In this document: positions 45,501 to 54,543 of the stretch, in pieces | How the letters are laid out: every line of letters begins with the position of its first letter | Position numbering within the stretch: the stretch's first letter is position 1 | Assembly: GCF_963677065.1 (NCBI RefSeq) | Contig: NZ_OY781872.1 | Coordinates: 1,173,419 to 1,237,418 of the forward strand | DNA length: 64,000 nt | DNA from: an uncultured Methanoregula sp. | Lineage (GTDB): Archaea > Halobacteriota > Methanomicrobia > Methanomicrobiales > Methanospirillaceae | Direction: 5' to 3' | Notes under the pieces: model-generated | The model's input: the letters and a program-made list of their open reading frames with translations, nothing else | Database searches by the model: none | Told to the model about the DNA's origin: nothing | Position numbers and translations under genes: made by a program

Positions 45501-47190
45501 GGCCCATGTCCATCCCGAGGACCGCACCCGTTTCACGGAATCGGTTGCCGCGGCAACCCGGGAACGGAAACCCTGGAATTTTGAAGGCCGTTTCATCCGG
45601 CCCTCGGGGGAGGAGATCTGGTTTGCCGGTTCCTCGTGCCCGGTCGAACATGGGGCCGACCTGGTCTTCACCGGAATCCTGATGGATATCACGAACCGGA
45701 AACAGGACGAGGCCCGTCTCAAGGCTGCCTACGAACAGCTCTCTTTGTCGGAAGAGGAGCTCCGGGAGCAGTACGAGTCCCTGGAGAAGAGCGGCCAGGC
45801 CATCAAAGACCGCGAAGAGAAGTACCGCCTGCTTGTTGAAGTGACCGGTACCGGGTACGTGATCATTGACGAGAATGGCCGGGTCCTGGATGCAAATCCC
45901 GAATATGTGCGCATGACGGGCTTCTCCGACCGGGCCGAGATTACCGGCAGAAACGTCCTCGAATGGACTGCCGACAGCGATCATGACAGGAATACGGATG
46001 CTGTCCGGCAGTGTCTCCGTGACGGGAAGATCTTTGATTTCGAGATCAATTACCAGGATCGTGCAGGCCGGATCATTCCCGTTGAGATCAATGCCGCGGT
46101 TGTCCACGAGGGTGGGAGGCTGCAGGTGATCGCCCTGACCCGCGACATCTCCTCCCGGAAGGCAACAGAGCGGGCCCTCAAAACATCCGAAAACCTGTAC
46201 CGCACGCTTGTTGAGAGCAGCCACGATATCATCTTCACCCTGGACCGGGAGGGCATCTTCCTGTTCCTGTCGCCGAGCGTGACAACCCTTCTCGGTTATA
46301 CGCCATCGGACCTGATCGGAAAATCCTACAAATCCGTCGTCTTTCCTGAGGATATTCCCCTCTGCGAAGCCTGCATCTCCCATTCTTCCGACAAGAAGAA
46401 CCCCATGGCGGAAGTCGAGTACCGCATCTACCATGCAGACCGATCCCTCCGGATCCAGGTTGCCAATGTCTCCCCGGTATTCGATGAAGCCGGGATGGTT
46501 CTCTTCTATGTCTGCACTGCCCGCGATGTCTCTGACTTAAAACAGTCGCAGCTTGCAATGCGGGAGGCAGGCAAGAAACTGAGCCTCCTCAACAGCATCA
46601 CCCGGCACGACGTGGCAAACCAGCTCACAACCCTCCTCGGGTACACCCAGCTTGCGATGATGAGCAAGCCCGCGCCTGCGGTTGGCGATTTCCTCTCCAA
46701 GATAGAGAAGGCTGCAAAAGTGATCCAGCGCCAGATCGAGTTCACCCGCACCTACCAGGAGCTGGGTACGGGAGCCCCGACCTGGCAGAGGATCGGGGAC
46801 CTGGTAACGGGTGCCCAGAATGAGATTGCCGTCACCAGCACCTGCAACTCGTTTGAAATTTACGCCGACCCGATGCTCTCGAAAGTCTTCTTCAACCTCT
46901 TTGACAACGCAGTCCGGCACGGGGAGCACGCCACGGCAATAACCGTCAGGTGCGAGATAATCGCGGACGAACTGGTCATCTTTGTCGAAGACAACGGGGT
47001 CGGCATCCCGCTCGACGAGAAACCCAAACTGTTCCGGAAAGGGTACGGCAAGAACACGGGATTCGGCCTCTTCCTGGCCCGGGAGATCCTGGCGATCACC
47101 GGTATCGCGATCAACGAGACCGGGGTTTACGGCAGGGGCGCCCGGTTCGAGATTACTGTCCCGAAAGGTGTGTTCCGCCCCGTCACGTGA
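42592..47190 (+). CDS. Giant hybrid sensor histidine kinase: receiver, seven PAS, GAF
   Basis: A 1532-residue cytoplasmic protein without membrane helices. Domains: N-terminal receiver (residues 1-120: LLYVDDEPN, phosphoacceptor Asp in AIVSDYQMPG, Lys in YLQKGG); PAS at about 139-265, 305-425, 458-580; GAF at 613-765; PAS at 781-900, 922-1050, 1078-1195 and 1202-1320; H-box NSITRHDVANQL near 1335; ATPase domain with FDNAVRHG, EDNGVGIP and RKGYGKNTGFGLFLAREIL. Between PAS domains lie five similar coiled-coil linkers (for example AAYEQVAATEEELRSQYNEL). With a receiver in front it probably takes part in a phosphorelay. Confidence 0.94.
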   Translation: MFSLLYVDDEPNLLEICQLFLERTGEFEVATVESGAGALALLSRVDFDAIVSDYQMPGMTGIELLKTVRKSDPNIPFILFTGRGREEVVIEAINNGADFYLQKGGDPQAQFAELSHKLKQAIGRRQAEKDLSDSQKRLSDIINFLPDATFAIDTEGKVIAWNHAIEEMTGVPAQDILGKGEYEYSLPFYGSRRPILIDLIFEPDESVLEYYSNLRREGNILSAETDLPHPKGNRIFVMAKASPLYNRNGDITGAIESIRDISERRKAEEELRALNEQLTASDEELRSQLEELVRAQDEQAKSEENFRILVDNVPDAIFIQTGNRFRYLNNAALSLMGASSSNQLLGTDLFDRIHPAFHERLRERIRRLTIDLLPVEQLEEIYLKLDGTPVDVEVSAVPFRFEGEPGALVMVRDITIRKRAAEDLLAANEQLAASGEELRTQYNELALNEKRIRESEERYRAVLEHAPAGMHFYDLKPDGTLVFKGANPSADAILKIRHADYIGSSILDVFPGLAGTEIPGKYREVAASGIPWQTDQVFYDNGVISGAFSVSAFQLQPGSMAAMFIDITERKRAEHELQAAYEQVAATEEELRSQYNELVVSENRLRSSESRLRYLLGFYDLAEGSERNLMDSAVEGAGAVTESPLGYLAFLNEDESELTMYAWSKSAMEECALQEKPLIYRTDQTGLWGEPVRQRRPVITNDYAAPGPLRKGYPKGHPEIIRHMSVPVIDNDRVVLVAGVANKASDYTDEDVQNLLVLMQGLWQVLRRKRTEKALIENEARFRSIFENSPYPIVINSRKTRKYIAVNEAFLHDNGFTPEDVWGKDSVDLGLVSPEDQAVIVDLLRTKNRVDRLPIAIRKKGGEVAHILISALPVMFHEEPAILTMTADITELERTQGELRARYEELAAAQNELSARTRQMEEIASTIPGAVYQYYIRPNGTGGFSYINTRSGMEIFGIDDSVSDFLSWFTAHVHPEDRTRFTESVAAATRERKPWNFEGRFIRPSGEEIWFAGSSCPVEHGADLVFTGILMDITNRKQDEARLKAAYEQLSLSEEELREQYESLEKSGQAIKDREEKYRLLVEVTGTGYVIIDENGRVLDANPEYVRMTGFSDRAEITGRNVLEWTADSDHDRNTDAVRQCLRDGKIFDFEINYQDRAGRIIPVEINAAVVHEGGRLQVIALTRDISSRKATERALKTSENLYRTLVESSHDIIFTLDREGIFLFLSPSVTTLLGYTPSDLIGKSYKSVVFPEDIPLCEACISHSSDKKNPMAEVEYRIYHADRSLRIQVANVSPVFDEAGMVLFYVCTARDVSDLKQSQLAMREAGKKLSLLNSITRHDVANQLTTLLGYTQLAMMSKPAPAVGDFLSKIEKAAKVIQRQIEFTRTYQELGTGAPTWQRIGDLVTGAQNEIAVTSTCNSFEIYADPMLSKVFFNLFDNAVRHGEHATAITVRCEIIADELVIFVEDNGVGIPLDEKPKLFRKGYGKNTGFGLFLAREILAITGIAINETGVYGRGARFEITVPKGVFRPVT

Positions 47191-47205
47191 CCCCGGCGTT
47201 GTTGT

Positions 47206-49005
47206 TCAGCTGTTCAGGAGCCCTTCGAGTTTTCCCCTGAACTGGCTCATGTAGAGCTCGTAATAGAATCCTTTCTTCTCCATCAGTTCGCTGTGCTTCC
47301 CGCGTTCGACGATCTGCCCTTTGTCGATGACCAGGATCTGGTCTGCATGCCGGATGGTAGAGAGCCGGTGGGCGATGATGAACGAGGTCTTGTCCTTCTG
47401 GAGGGCGAGAAGTCCCTCCTGGATCAGTCTCTCGGTCCGCGTATCGACATTGCTCGTTGCTTCGTCGAGGATGAGCATACGGGGGTTTGCGACAATCGCC
47501 CGGGCTATCGTGAGCATCTGCCGCTGGCCCTGCGACAGGTTCGCCCCGCCGTCGATGAGAACTGTCTGGTAGCCGCTTGGCTGCTGGAGGATGAACTCGT
47601 GGGCATTGGCCTGCTTCGCGGCCCGGATGCATTCCTCGTCCGTTGCCCCTTCGCGGGCATACTTCAGGTTTGCCATGATGGTATCCGAGAAAAGGAACGG
47701 CTCCTGGAGCACCTGGGCTATCTGGATGCGGAGGCTGTCCTGCTGCACGGACCGCACGTCCGTTCCATCCACCCGGATCGCCCCGCCGCCGATATCATAA
47801 TACCGGGTGAGGATGTTGATGATCGTGCTCTTCCCCGCTCCCGTGGGCCCGCAGAGGCCGAAGATCTGTCCTGGCTCTGCATGGAAGGAGTTGTCGGCAA
47901 GCACCCTCCTTCCCGGGATATAGGAGAAATCCACGTGATCGAAGACAACATCGCCTTCGACAACCGGCATGGGCGGGACGCTGTCCCCATCGGCAACGGT
48001 CGGTTTCTCGTCCAGGATGGCAAAGACCCGGGATGCCCCCACGATCGCGTTGAGGATCTGTGCATAGACCGAGAAGATGGTGGTGAACCCGTTCAGGAGC
48101 GCGAACGAGAACCCGATGAAGGAGATGAGCAGGCCGATCCGGGCCATGCCCTCCATCACCATCAGGCCGCCGACAACGAGCAGGGTGACCGTCAGGAGCG
48201 TGGTAAAAACGGTGGAGATCTGCTGGTTGATGAGGGCCGAGAACTGGGCTTTTTCCCCAATCTCGGCTACCCTCCTGCTCTGTTTCTCGAAGCGTGCCGA
48301 CGCCTCGTCCTGCTGCCGGCAGGCAATGATGGTCTTGGCCCCGGAGATCCATTCCTCGGCAAAGCCGTTCAGGTCGCTTGTCTTCTCCTGCAGGTGGGCA
48401 AACGCCGGCCCGGAGGTCTTTGTTATCAGCCACGAGACCCCGACAAGCCCGAGCACCACGATGTACGAGAGGACCATGAACGCCGGGCTGATCCAGAGCA
48501 TGATGATGCTCGTGATGAGGATCGTCAGGATGGCCTGGCCGGTCTGGAGCGCCCCGATGCTGATGAACTGCTCGATCACCTGGGTATCGTTCGTCACCCG
48601 GCTCATCAGTTCCCCGATTGGGCGCCGGTCGAAGAAATCCAGGGAGAGCGTCTGGATGTGGCCGAAGAGATCGGTTCTGAGCTTCAGGAGAGCTTCCTGG
48701 GCAATGTCGGCCAGGAATTTCTGGGATATGATCCCGGACACCCACATGATCATGGCTGCGGAGAGAAGCAAGAGCACAATGAATTCGAGCGGCCCGACCG
48801 GGTTGCCGGATCCTGCCGAAATGACGTTGGTGGCCTCCCCCATCAGGATCGAGAAGACCGTCTCCATGAACGCAAAGACCGCCATGAAGAAGATGACCGC
48901 GGCAAGTTTGAGCTTGTGGGGGGCAAGGTACCGGAAGAAGCGGCGGACGGTCGGGCCCATGGCGGGGGATGTATCCCCGGCAGGGTTTTTTGTCCTGTGG
49001 GTCAT
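47206..49005 (-). CDS. ABC exporter subunit (permease-ATPase), second gene of pair
   Basis: A 599-residue ABC exporter half: six membrane helices (about 25-320) and a nucleotide-binding domain with Walker A GPTGAGKST, the signature motif NLSQGQRQML, and Walker B MLILDEATSNVD followed by the H-loop IAHRLST. It belongs to the heterodimeric MDR/MsbA-like class. ATG 49005 (MTHRTKNPAG) overlaps the stop of the upstream ABC gene by 4 bp; the frame is open upstream but that part is non-family sequence. Confidence 0.93.
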   Translation of the reverse strand: MTHRTKNPAGDTSPAMGPTVRRFFRYLAPHKLKLAAVIFFMAVFAFMETVFSILMGEATNVISAGSGNPVGPLEFIVLLLLSAAMIMWVSGIISQKFLADIAQEALLKLRTDLFGHIQTLSLDFFDRRPIGELMSRVTNDTQVIEQFISIGALQTGQAILTILITSIIMLWISPAFMVLSYIVVLGLVGVSWLITKTSGPAFAHLQEKTSDLNGFAEEWISGAKTIIACRQQDEASARFEKQSRRVAEIGEKAQFSALINQQISTVFTTLLTVTLLVVGGLMVMEGMARIGLLISFIGFSFALLNGFTTIFSVYAQILNAIVGASRVFAILDEKPTVADGDSVPPMPVVEGDVVFDHVDFSYIPGRRVLADNSFHAEPGQIFGLCGPTGAGKSTIINILTRYYDIGGGAIRVDGTDVRSVQQDSLRIQIAQVLQEPFLFSDTIMANLKYAREGATDEECIRAAKQANAHEFILQQPSGYQTVLIDGGANLSQGQRQMLTIARAIVANPRMLILDEATSNVDTRTERLIQEGLLALQKDKTSFIIAHRLSTIRHADQILVIDKGQIVERGKHSELMEKKGFYYELYMSQFRGKLEGLLNS

Positions 49006-50770
49006 GATGCCCCTCCGCTCACGATACCCCGCCCGAGCTGCGAATCGTAGATCTCCCTGTATTGCGGGCTCGTCTTGAGGAGCTGCTCGTGGGTGCCCGA
49101 GGCTGCGATCTTCCCGTCCTCGAGCAGGATGATCCGGTCGGCCGCTATCACTGTGCTGATCCGCTGGGCCACAAGAATCTTGGTTGTCCTGGCAAACCGC
49201 CGGTTGATCCGGTCCTGGATCCGCGCCTCGGTGGCAACATCGCACGCGCTCGTGCTGTCGTCGAGGATCAGGACCTTCGGCTGCGCTGCGAGCGTCCGGG
49301 CTATGGCTAATCGCTGCCGCTGCCCGCCCGAGAAGTTTGCCCCGTGCCGGGCCACTGCATCATCGTACCGTTTGGGAATGTTCTCAACGAACCCCGCAGC
49401 ATCGGCATCCGCGGCGCTCGCCATCAGGTTCTCGTCCGATCTGTCCTCTGCGGCAAAGAGCAGGTTCTCGCGGATGGTCCCGAAGAAGAGGTTCGGCTGC
49501 TGGAGGCAGATGGCCACCAGGCCCCGGAGCGTCTCCTGCGGAAGGCCCGGATGTCCGTGCCGTCGATCGTGATGCGGCCGTCTGTGACATCGTAAAACCG
49601 GGGAATGAGGTTGACCAGCGTCGACTTCCCCGAACCGGTTGCACCGAGGAACCCGATAGTCTCTCCCGGCTCTGCCACAAAGCTGATGTCGCGGAGCACG
49701 AGCGGGCCGGGGGTATTGTCAGGGCCCGCGTACCCGAACGAGACATGGTCGAAGACCACCCGGCCTCTGACCGATGCGGGATCTGTCTCTGCCGGGGCTG
49801 CCGGATCCTGCACATCGGCCGGGGTGTCGAGGATCGCGAAGATCCGGACAAGCGACGGCCGGGCGGAGGAGATGGCGGGGAGCACGGTCCCGAGGATCAT
49901 GAACGGCATGATCAGGAGAAAGAGGTACTGGACCGAGGCTATCACTTCCCCGATCGAGAAGCCCGTTCCTAAGAGGACGCTTCTTCCGCCAATGAAGAAT
50001 ATGGCTGCAAGGGCCAGGTTGACGATGAGCAGCATGGTCGGGATCAGGATGGCGATGCTGGTCTGGGCCCGGAGCGAAGCAGCCCTGACGGAACCGGCAA
50101 CTTCTGCGAACCGTTTGTTCTCGAGGCGCTGGCGGACGAATGCCTTGACCACCCGGATCCCTGCCATATTCTCCTGGAGCGCCCCGCCCATCTGGTCGTA
50201 TTTTTCCTGCCGTGTTGTGAAGACCGGCAGGACAAACCAGAGATATACGGCGAGAAGGATGGAGAAGACAATGATCAGGAGCACCATCAGGCCGATGAGG
50301 GGTGGGGACTTGACTGAAACCAGGAGGACCGTTATGATGAGCATGACGGGGATGAGCGCAAGGTTGAGGATGCCCTGCTGGATGGCGATCTTGACATTCT
50401 GGACATCGTTGGTCAGCCGCATGAGGAGATCGCTTGGCCGCATCCGGTCCAGGTTCCCGAACGAGAGCTGCTGGATACGGTCATATGCCGCAGTCCGGAG
50501 GTAATGGGCGGTCCATTCCGAGAATTTCACGGCAATGAGCGTGTTTGCCACCTGGAGTGCTGCGGCAACGAGGGTGAGGATGAGCATGTATCCCCCGTAG
50601 TGGATGACCATGCCGAGATCGTTTCCCATGATCCCCTCGTTGATCAGGGACTGGGAGAGGGTCGGGACTGCGATCGTGCAGGCCGATGCCCCGATTGTCA
50701 GCAGGATCGAAAGTACCAGGTATTTTTTATAATCTCCCCATATGCCGAGGAGCCGCGAGAGCGTGTTCAT
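49002..50770 (-). pseudogene. ABC exporter subunit, first gene of pair, frameshifted
   Basis: About 590 codons in two frames. The first part (50770 to about 49543) has six membrane helices and Walker A FLGATGSGKST, with the line GRITIDGTDIRAF; it then reads out of frame as RRRRSGAWWP. The second frame (from about 49540 to 49002) resumes with LRGLVAICLQQPNLFFGTIRENL (Q-loop), FSGGQRQRLAIARTL, and Walker B VLILDDSTSACD. One missing base in the run CGG at 49539-49541 (expected CCGCAG on the minus strand giving F-P-Q-E-T) explains it. It is either a real disabling mutation or a sequencing error. Confidence 0.9.
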
Positions 50771-50940
50771 ATCCTTCCATCATCCTCCGGTAACCCGTGA
50801 TACGTGAATGATGCTCCCGCTCTTTCATATATATTGTGGAATGACTGCCTGGAAAGGAACAAAGAACCCGCAATCCGGGCATCCGGTATTTTTCAGCAGC
50901 GGAGTTATGCAGGAGTTTCGTGCCACAAGGATCTGGGGGA

Positions 50941-51309
50941 TTATTGCCAGTCCCTGCACGCGGAGATGAAAAGGGCAATAATACCGAAGATCACAAGACC
51001 TACCAGGATGCCGTCGGCATCCGAGAACGAACGGCTGATTACGAGCCCCAGGTACCAGGATATGGCGAGGGCCGAGATGAAGAGGGCAAGCCCCAGGAAG
51101 AACTCGCTCAGCCGGGATGATCGGAGAACCGGTACCTTGAACGGCAGCGTCCAGTCCCGCTTCCGGGCAACTGCCCACAGGAGCCAGAAAAGGACGATCA
51201 GGAAAAGGATGGCAATCCCGTAGCCCCGGATGATGCTATCTGCCGAGACCGCACTGAGAAGTGCAGCGAGCACTGCGATGAGGACCAGGAGGAGATCGGG
51301 AACTGACAT
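50941..51309 (-). CDS. Small four-helix membrane protein
   Basis: A 122-residue protein with four hydrophobic helices (SVPDLLLVLIAVLAALLSAV, GYGIAILFLIVLFWLLWAV, LSEFFLGLALFISALAISWYL, GILVGLVIFGIIALFISA) and a short basic loop. Family and function unknown to me. ATG 51309 is preferred over the upstream ATG at 51387: a TATA-like run on this strand (AAAAATATAT, near 51341-51350) lies about 35 bp before it, and the extra residues are not hydrophobic or family-like. Confidence 0.72.
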   Translation of the reverse strand: MSVPDLLLVLIAVLAALLSAVSADSIIRGYGIAILFLIVLFWLLWAVARKRDWTLPFKVPVLRSSRLSEFFLGLALFISALAISWYLGLVISRSFSDADGILVGLVIFGIIALFISACRDWQ

Positions 51310-51475
51310 ACCTGCCATGCAATGGCATGCTGGCGGGATCCAGATATATTTTTGCCCGCCCGGTGATCCGGCCCCTACCGGATGCATCCAGGTACACGAA
51401 CATTGCCCTGTCCATGTCCCGCACTATCCGGACCCGGGAGATAGTGCATCAAGACAGATTCTTTGAATGAATGAT

Positions 51476-51499
51476 GGGAGGGGTCTGTGGTGAAAATTT
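51476..51499 (+). repeat. G-rich dispersed repeat, copy 4 (cluster 2)
   Basis: GGGAGGGGTCTGTGGTGAAA followed by ATTT. One G of the run is replaced by A; otherwise it matches the consensus. Confidence 0.85.
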
Positions 51500-51629
51500 C
51501 CTGATACCTCCAGACCCTTTCTTCTTTTTGTCCGGAACAGGAAATCCCAAAAAAATCAGTCGTAAAATGGTGTAGGTATCCTTAGAATAACTGCTCACCT
51601 GGTTACCATTGTTCCTTAAGGCCGGTTAC

Positions 51630-51653
51630 AAATTTTCACCACGGACCCCCCCC
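51630..51653 (-). repeat. G-rich dispersed repeat, copy 5, inverted (cluster 2)
   Basis: On the minus strand: eight G, then TCCGTGGTGAAAATTT; one base differs from the consensus. Confidence 0.86.
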
Positions 51654-51730
51654 AATACCCATTGCAGTCAATGCGTTGAAATTGGCACTATTACGACGGA
51701 AATGCAGGTCATGTTTCAGGCAGGTTGTCT

Positions 51731-51754
51731 GGGGGGGGTCTGTGGTGAAAATTT
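51731..51754 (+). repeat. G-rich dispersed repeat, copy 6 (cluster 2)
   Basis: Eight G, then TCTGTGGTGAAAATTT, then AATATT. Same order and orientation as copy 3. Confidence 0.88.
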
Positions 51755-52044
51755 AATATTACGGCCTTTTGGGAAGAGGGCTTTGAAGACCGCAGACCGG
51801 GCCGGTGTTCTGCAGCCAAAACTCTCCCGGCCATCCGGTGAAGACAACCGAATCCCCGGATTACGGATTACCCGCTTCTGCCAGTTCCGATGAACAAATG
51901 GCAAGGAATATCATGAAAAAACAGATACCTGAACCTGCGGACTCATGCTTTCACTGACTGCCCCTCATTTTCCTGCAGCACCTGCAATACTGTCGAAGGA
52001 GAAGGCCGAAAAAAACCGCGGACCTCTCACCGGGGACTAAGATC

Positions 52045-53763
52045 GTGTCTTTCCCTTTGCTCTCGTATGCAGCGTTCATTATCCTGCTGTACTTTATCTC
52101 CGGAACGATCACGCTTTACTTCACGATCCTGGGGTGGCGGCACCGGCATATCAAACTCTCGCTCCCGTTCACGCTCATCATGGCATGCCTCACGGTCTGG
52201 TTCTATGCCTATATCCTCGAGATAACAAGCCCGGATCTGGGGACCGCGCTGTTCTTTAATAATATCGAGGTTCCCTGCATCCTCAGTATTTCAGTCGGGT
52301 TCCTCCTGATCGTCCTCTATTACACCGGCCGCGAACGGTATGTCACGATCCGTACGCTGCCGCTCTTCTTCCTTGTTCCCATCGTCCTGAGCATTGCAGA
52401 AATAACCAACCCTTTCCACTACCTGTACTACACGGGTTTTTCCCTCGCAACTTTCGAATGGCTGAACCTCTGGATCTATATCCACGGGCCGTTCTTCTGG
52501 ATTGCCGTTGTATACAGCTATGCCCTCTCATTCATGGCAGTCCTCCTCATCCTGTCGCATATGTCAGAGACGGGAAGATGCCATCACCGCCCGCTTGTCT
52601 TTCTCCTGTTTGCCTCGCTCGCCCCGTTCCTCGCCAACCTGATGTACGTGTGCCAGATCCCACCAAGCCCGTACCTTGACCTGACGCCGCTTGCGTTCAT
52701 GGTCACGACCCTGCTCCTCATCGCGGGTCTCTTCAGGTACCTCTTCACCCGGGTTCCCGTTGCCTATGCCCGGATCATTGCGACAATGAGGGATGCAATC
52801 ATCATAACAACAACCCCTCATCGCGTGATCGATCTCAACCCGGCAGCGGAAACTATCCTGGGGATACCTCTCCGGGAGGCGGTAGGCCGCGATATCGGGA
52901 CGCTCCTTTCCGATCTTCCGGCATCCCTGACCTGTTCCGTGATTCCTGATGAGGGGTTGCGTGCTGAATACGAGATCCGCCGGGAGGGAATGCTGCGGTA
53001 TTTTGATATTATGGCGCTGCCCCTTGGCGAGGGCGGGGCTGCGTCGGAGGGAAGTCTCTTTGTCCTGCGGGACATAACAGAACGCAAGGAAGCCGAACTG
53101 GCACTGGCGGATGCAAACCGGAAGATCCGGCTTCTTTCCAGTATCACCCGGCATGATATCGGCAACCAGCTTATGGGACTGTCCGGCTACCTGGAGCTGA
53201 GCAGGGATTCTGTGGACAACCCGGTAGAGATGACCCGGTATGTATCAAGGATGCAGGTGGCTGCAAAGGCGATACAGAGCCAGATCGCATTCACCCGGGA
53301 TTATGAGAACCTGGGCGGGGGTCCACCGGTCTGGCAGGATGTCTCCCTCTGTATCAGGAAAAGCATGGAGGGACTCTCCTTTGGCAGTGTCCAGGCCAGT
53401 ATGGATCCGATCAATCTTGAGATACTGGCAGATCCCCTGCTTGGGAAAGTATTCTACAATATATTTGACAATGCGCTGCGGTATGGCGGGAAGGATCTGA
53501 CCCTGATCCGCGTCTCTTCCTTTGCCGATAATACGTCACAGGTCCTGGTGATCGAAGATGACGGGGAGGGTATTTTAAACGAGGAGAAGCAGCGGGTATT
53601 CAAGAAGGGCATCGGGAAGAACAGCGGTCTCGGGCTCTTTCTCACCCGGGAGATCCTCTCGCTTACCGGGATCACCATAGTAGAGAATGGTGAACCCGGC
53701 AGGGGCGCCCGGTTCGAGATCCGGGTACCGGCCGAGAAGTTCCGTTTTTCCCCGGGAGAATAA
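52045..53763 (+). CDS. Membrane sensor histidine kinase with one PAS
   Basis: A 572-residue kinase: seven-helix membrane sensor (residues 1-235), PAS at about 242-355 (MRDAIIITTTPHRVIDLNPAAETILG), H-box SSITRHDIGNQLMGL near 367, then EILADPLLGKVFYNIFDNALRYG, EDDGEGI and FKKGIGKNSGLGLFLTREIL. Start is GTG at 52045 (MSFPLLSYAAFIILLYF). It has the same sensor architecture as the kinase at 34668 but with one PAS instead of three. Confidence 0.92.
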   Translation: MSFPLLSYAAFIILLYFISGTITLYFTILGWRHRHIKLSLPFTLIMACLTVWFYAYILEITSPDLGTALFFNNIEVPCILSISVGFLLIVLYYTGRERYVTIRTLPLFFLVPIVLSIAEITNPFHYLYYTGFSLATFEWLNLWIYIHGPFFWIAVVYSYALSFMAVLLILSHMSETGRCHHRPLVFLLFASLAPFLANLMYVCQIPPSPYLDLTPLAFMVTTLLLIAGLFRYLFTRVPVAYARIIATMRDAIIITTTPHRVIDLNPAAETILGIPLREAVGRDIGTLLSDLPASLTCSVIPDEGLRAEYEIRREGMLRYFDIMALPLGEGGAASEGSLFVLRDITERKEAELALADANRKIRLLSSITRHDIGNQLMGLSGYLELSRDSVDNPVEMTRYVSRMQVAAKAIQSQIAFTRDYENLGGGPPVWQDVSLCIRKSMEGLSFGSVQASMDPINLEILADPLLGKVFYNIFDNALRYGGKDLTLIRVSSFADNTSQVLVIEDDGEGILNEEKQRVFKKGIGKNSGLGLFLTREILSLTGITIVENGEPGRGARFEIRVPAEKFRFSPGE

Positions 53764-53883
53764 TGCCCTGCCGAAAAACCCAAACGAACTGCCCGGATAA
53801 AGCGGGATTCCCGTATTCAGGGATAAAGCATTTGAATTCAGACAGGGATGTTTGCTGGGGGAAAAGACCCGGTGTGATGCGCC

Positions 53884-54543
53884 ATGACGATTTTTGTCCT
53901 CATCCATGGTGGCGACATGTCCACCGATACCTGGAACCGGCTCAGGAACCGCAATGACTATCCCCCGGGTGGCCATCTGGGCGCAAAGTACTGGGACGGG
54001 ACAACAGCGTATCTCGAGTCCCATGGCCATGTTGTAGCTGCTCCAACGCTTCAGGACGAACACACCCATAATCTGACGGATCATATAGCGGGAGTCTGTC
54101 ATCTGATTGAGAGCCGGAATCTCAGAAATATCATCCTTGCCGGGCACAGTTATGGCGGGATGGTCATCACAGGGGTTGCCGGACAGATGCCCCGGCGGAT
54201 CCGGCGCCTGGTGTATATCGATGCAGCACTGCCGGACCCCGGGGATTCGCTCTTCGATCTCTTCTTTGCCGGCGGTTTTGATCCCCTCTCGTTTGCCGGT
54301 CTGGAGGCTGCACCGGCGTATGTGGAGAAACTCCGGTATGATCCCCGGAAGATTGCAGGGATCCCCCGGACTTATCTCCTCTGCACGAAGAGCGAGTTTG
54401 CCGGCGTGACGCGGATTGCCCGGGAGAAGATCCGCCGTACACCGGAGGGATGGCTGTACCGCGAGCTGCCCACATCCCATGTGCCGATGGCAACGATGCC
54501 AGACCGGTTTTACCGGACACTGCTTGAGATGGCGAACCGGTAG
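53884..54543 (+). CDS. Alpha/beta hydrolase
   Basis: A 219-residue hydrolase of the alpha/beta fold. Strand and oxyanion region MTIFVLIHGGDMSTDTW; nucleophile Ser in ILAGHSYGGMVI; the acid is probably Asp in VYIDAALPDPGDSLFD or a later residue; His in PTSHVPMAT near the end. It resembles short esterase/salicylate-binding-protein-like hydrolases. Substrate unknown. Confidence 0.88.
   Translation: MTIFVLIHGGDMSTDTWNRLRNRNDYPPGGHLGAKYWDGTTAYLESHGHVVAAPTLQDEHTHNLTDHIAGVCHLIESRNLRNIILAGHSYGGMVITGVAGQMPRRIRRLVYIDAALPDPGDSLFDLFFAGGFDPLSFAGLEAAPAYVEKLRYDPRKIAGIPRTYLLCTKSEFAGVTRIAREKIRRTPEGWLYRELPTSHVPMATMPDRFYRTLLEMANR

Larger units (their letters stand above)
51310..52044. other. 735-bp intergenic region carrying G-rich repeat cluster 2
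   Basis: No credible gene. It holds three copies of the G-rich motif (51476-51499, 51630-51653, 51731-51754) and the heptamers GTCGTAA (51559-51565) and TTACGAC (51691-51697). The remaining right part (51760-52044), before the kinase gene, shows AT-rich patches but no clear element. Confidence 0.8.

Noticed and set aside
44581..46434. 617-codon frame antisense to the giant kinase
   Set aside because: Shadow; no recognisable domain, while the forward frame has continuous PAS domains.
51470..51505. C/D box RNA around repeat copy 4 (ATGATGG and CTGA)
   Set aside because: The boxes are absent around the other five copies, so they are accidental.
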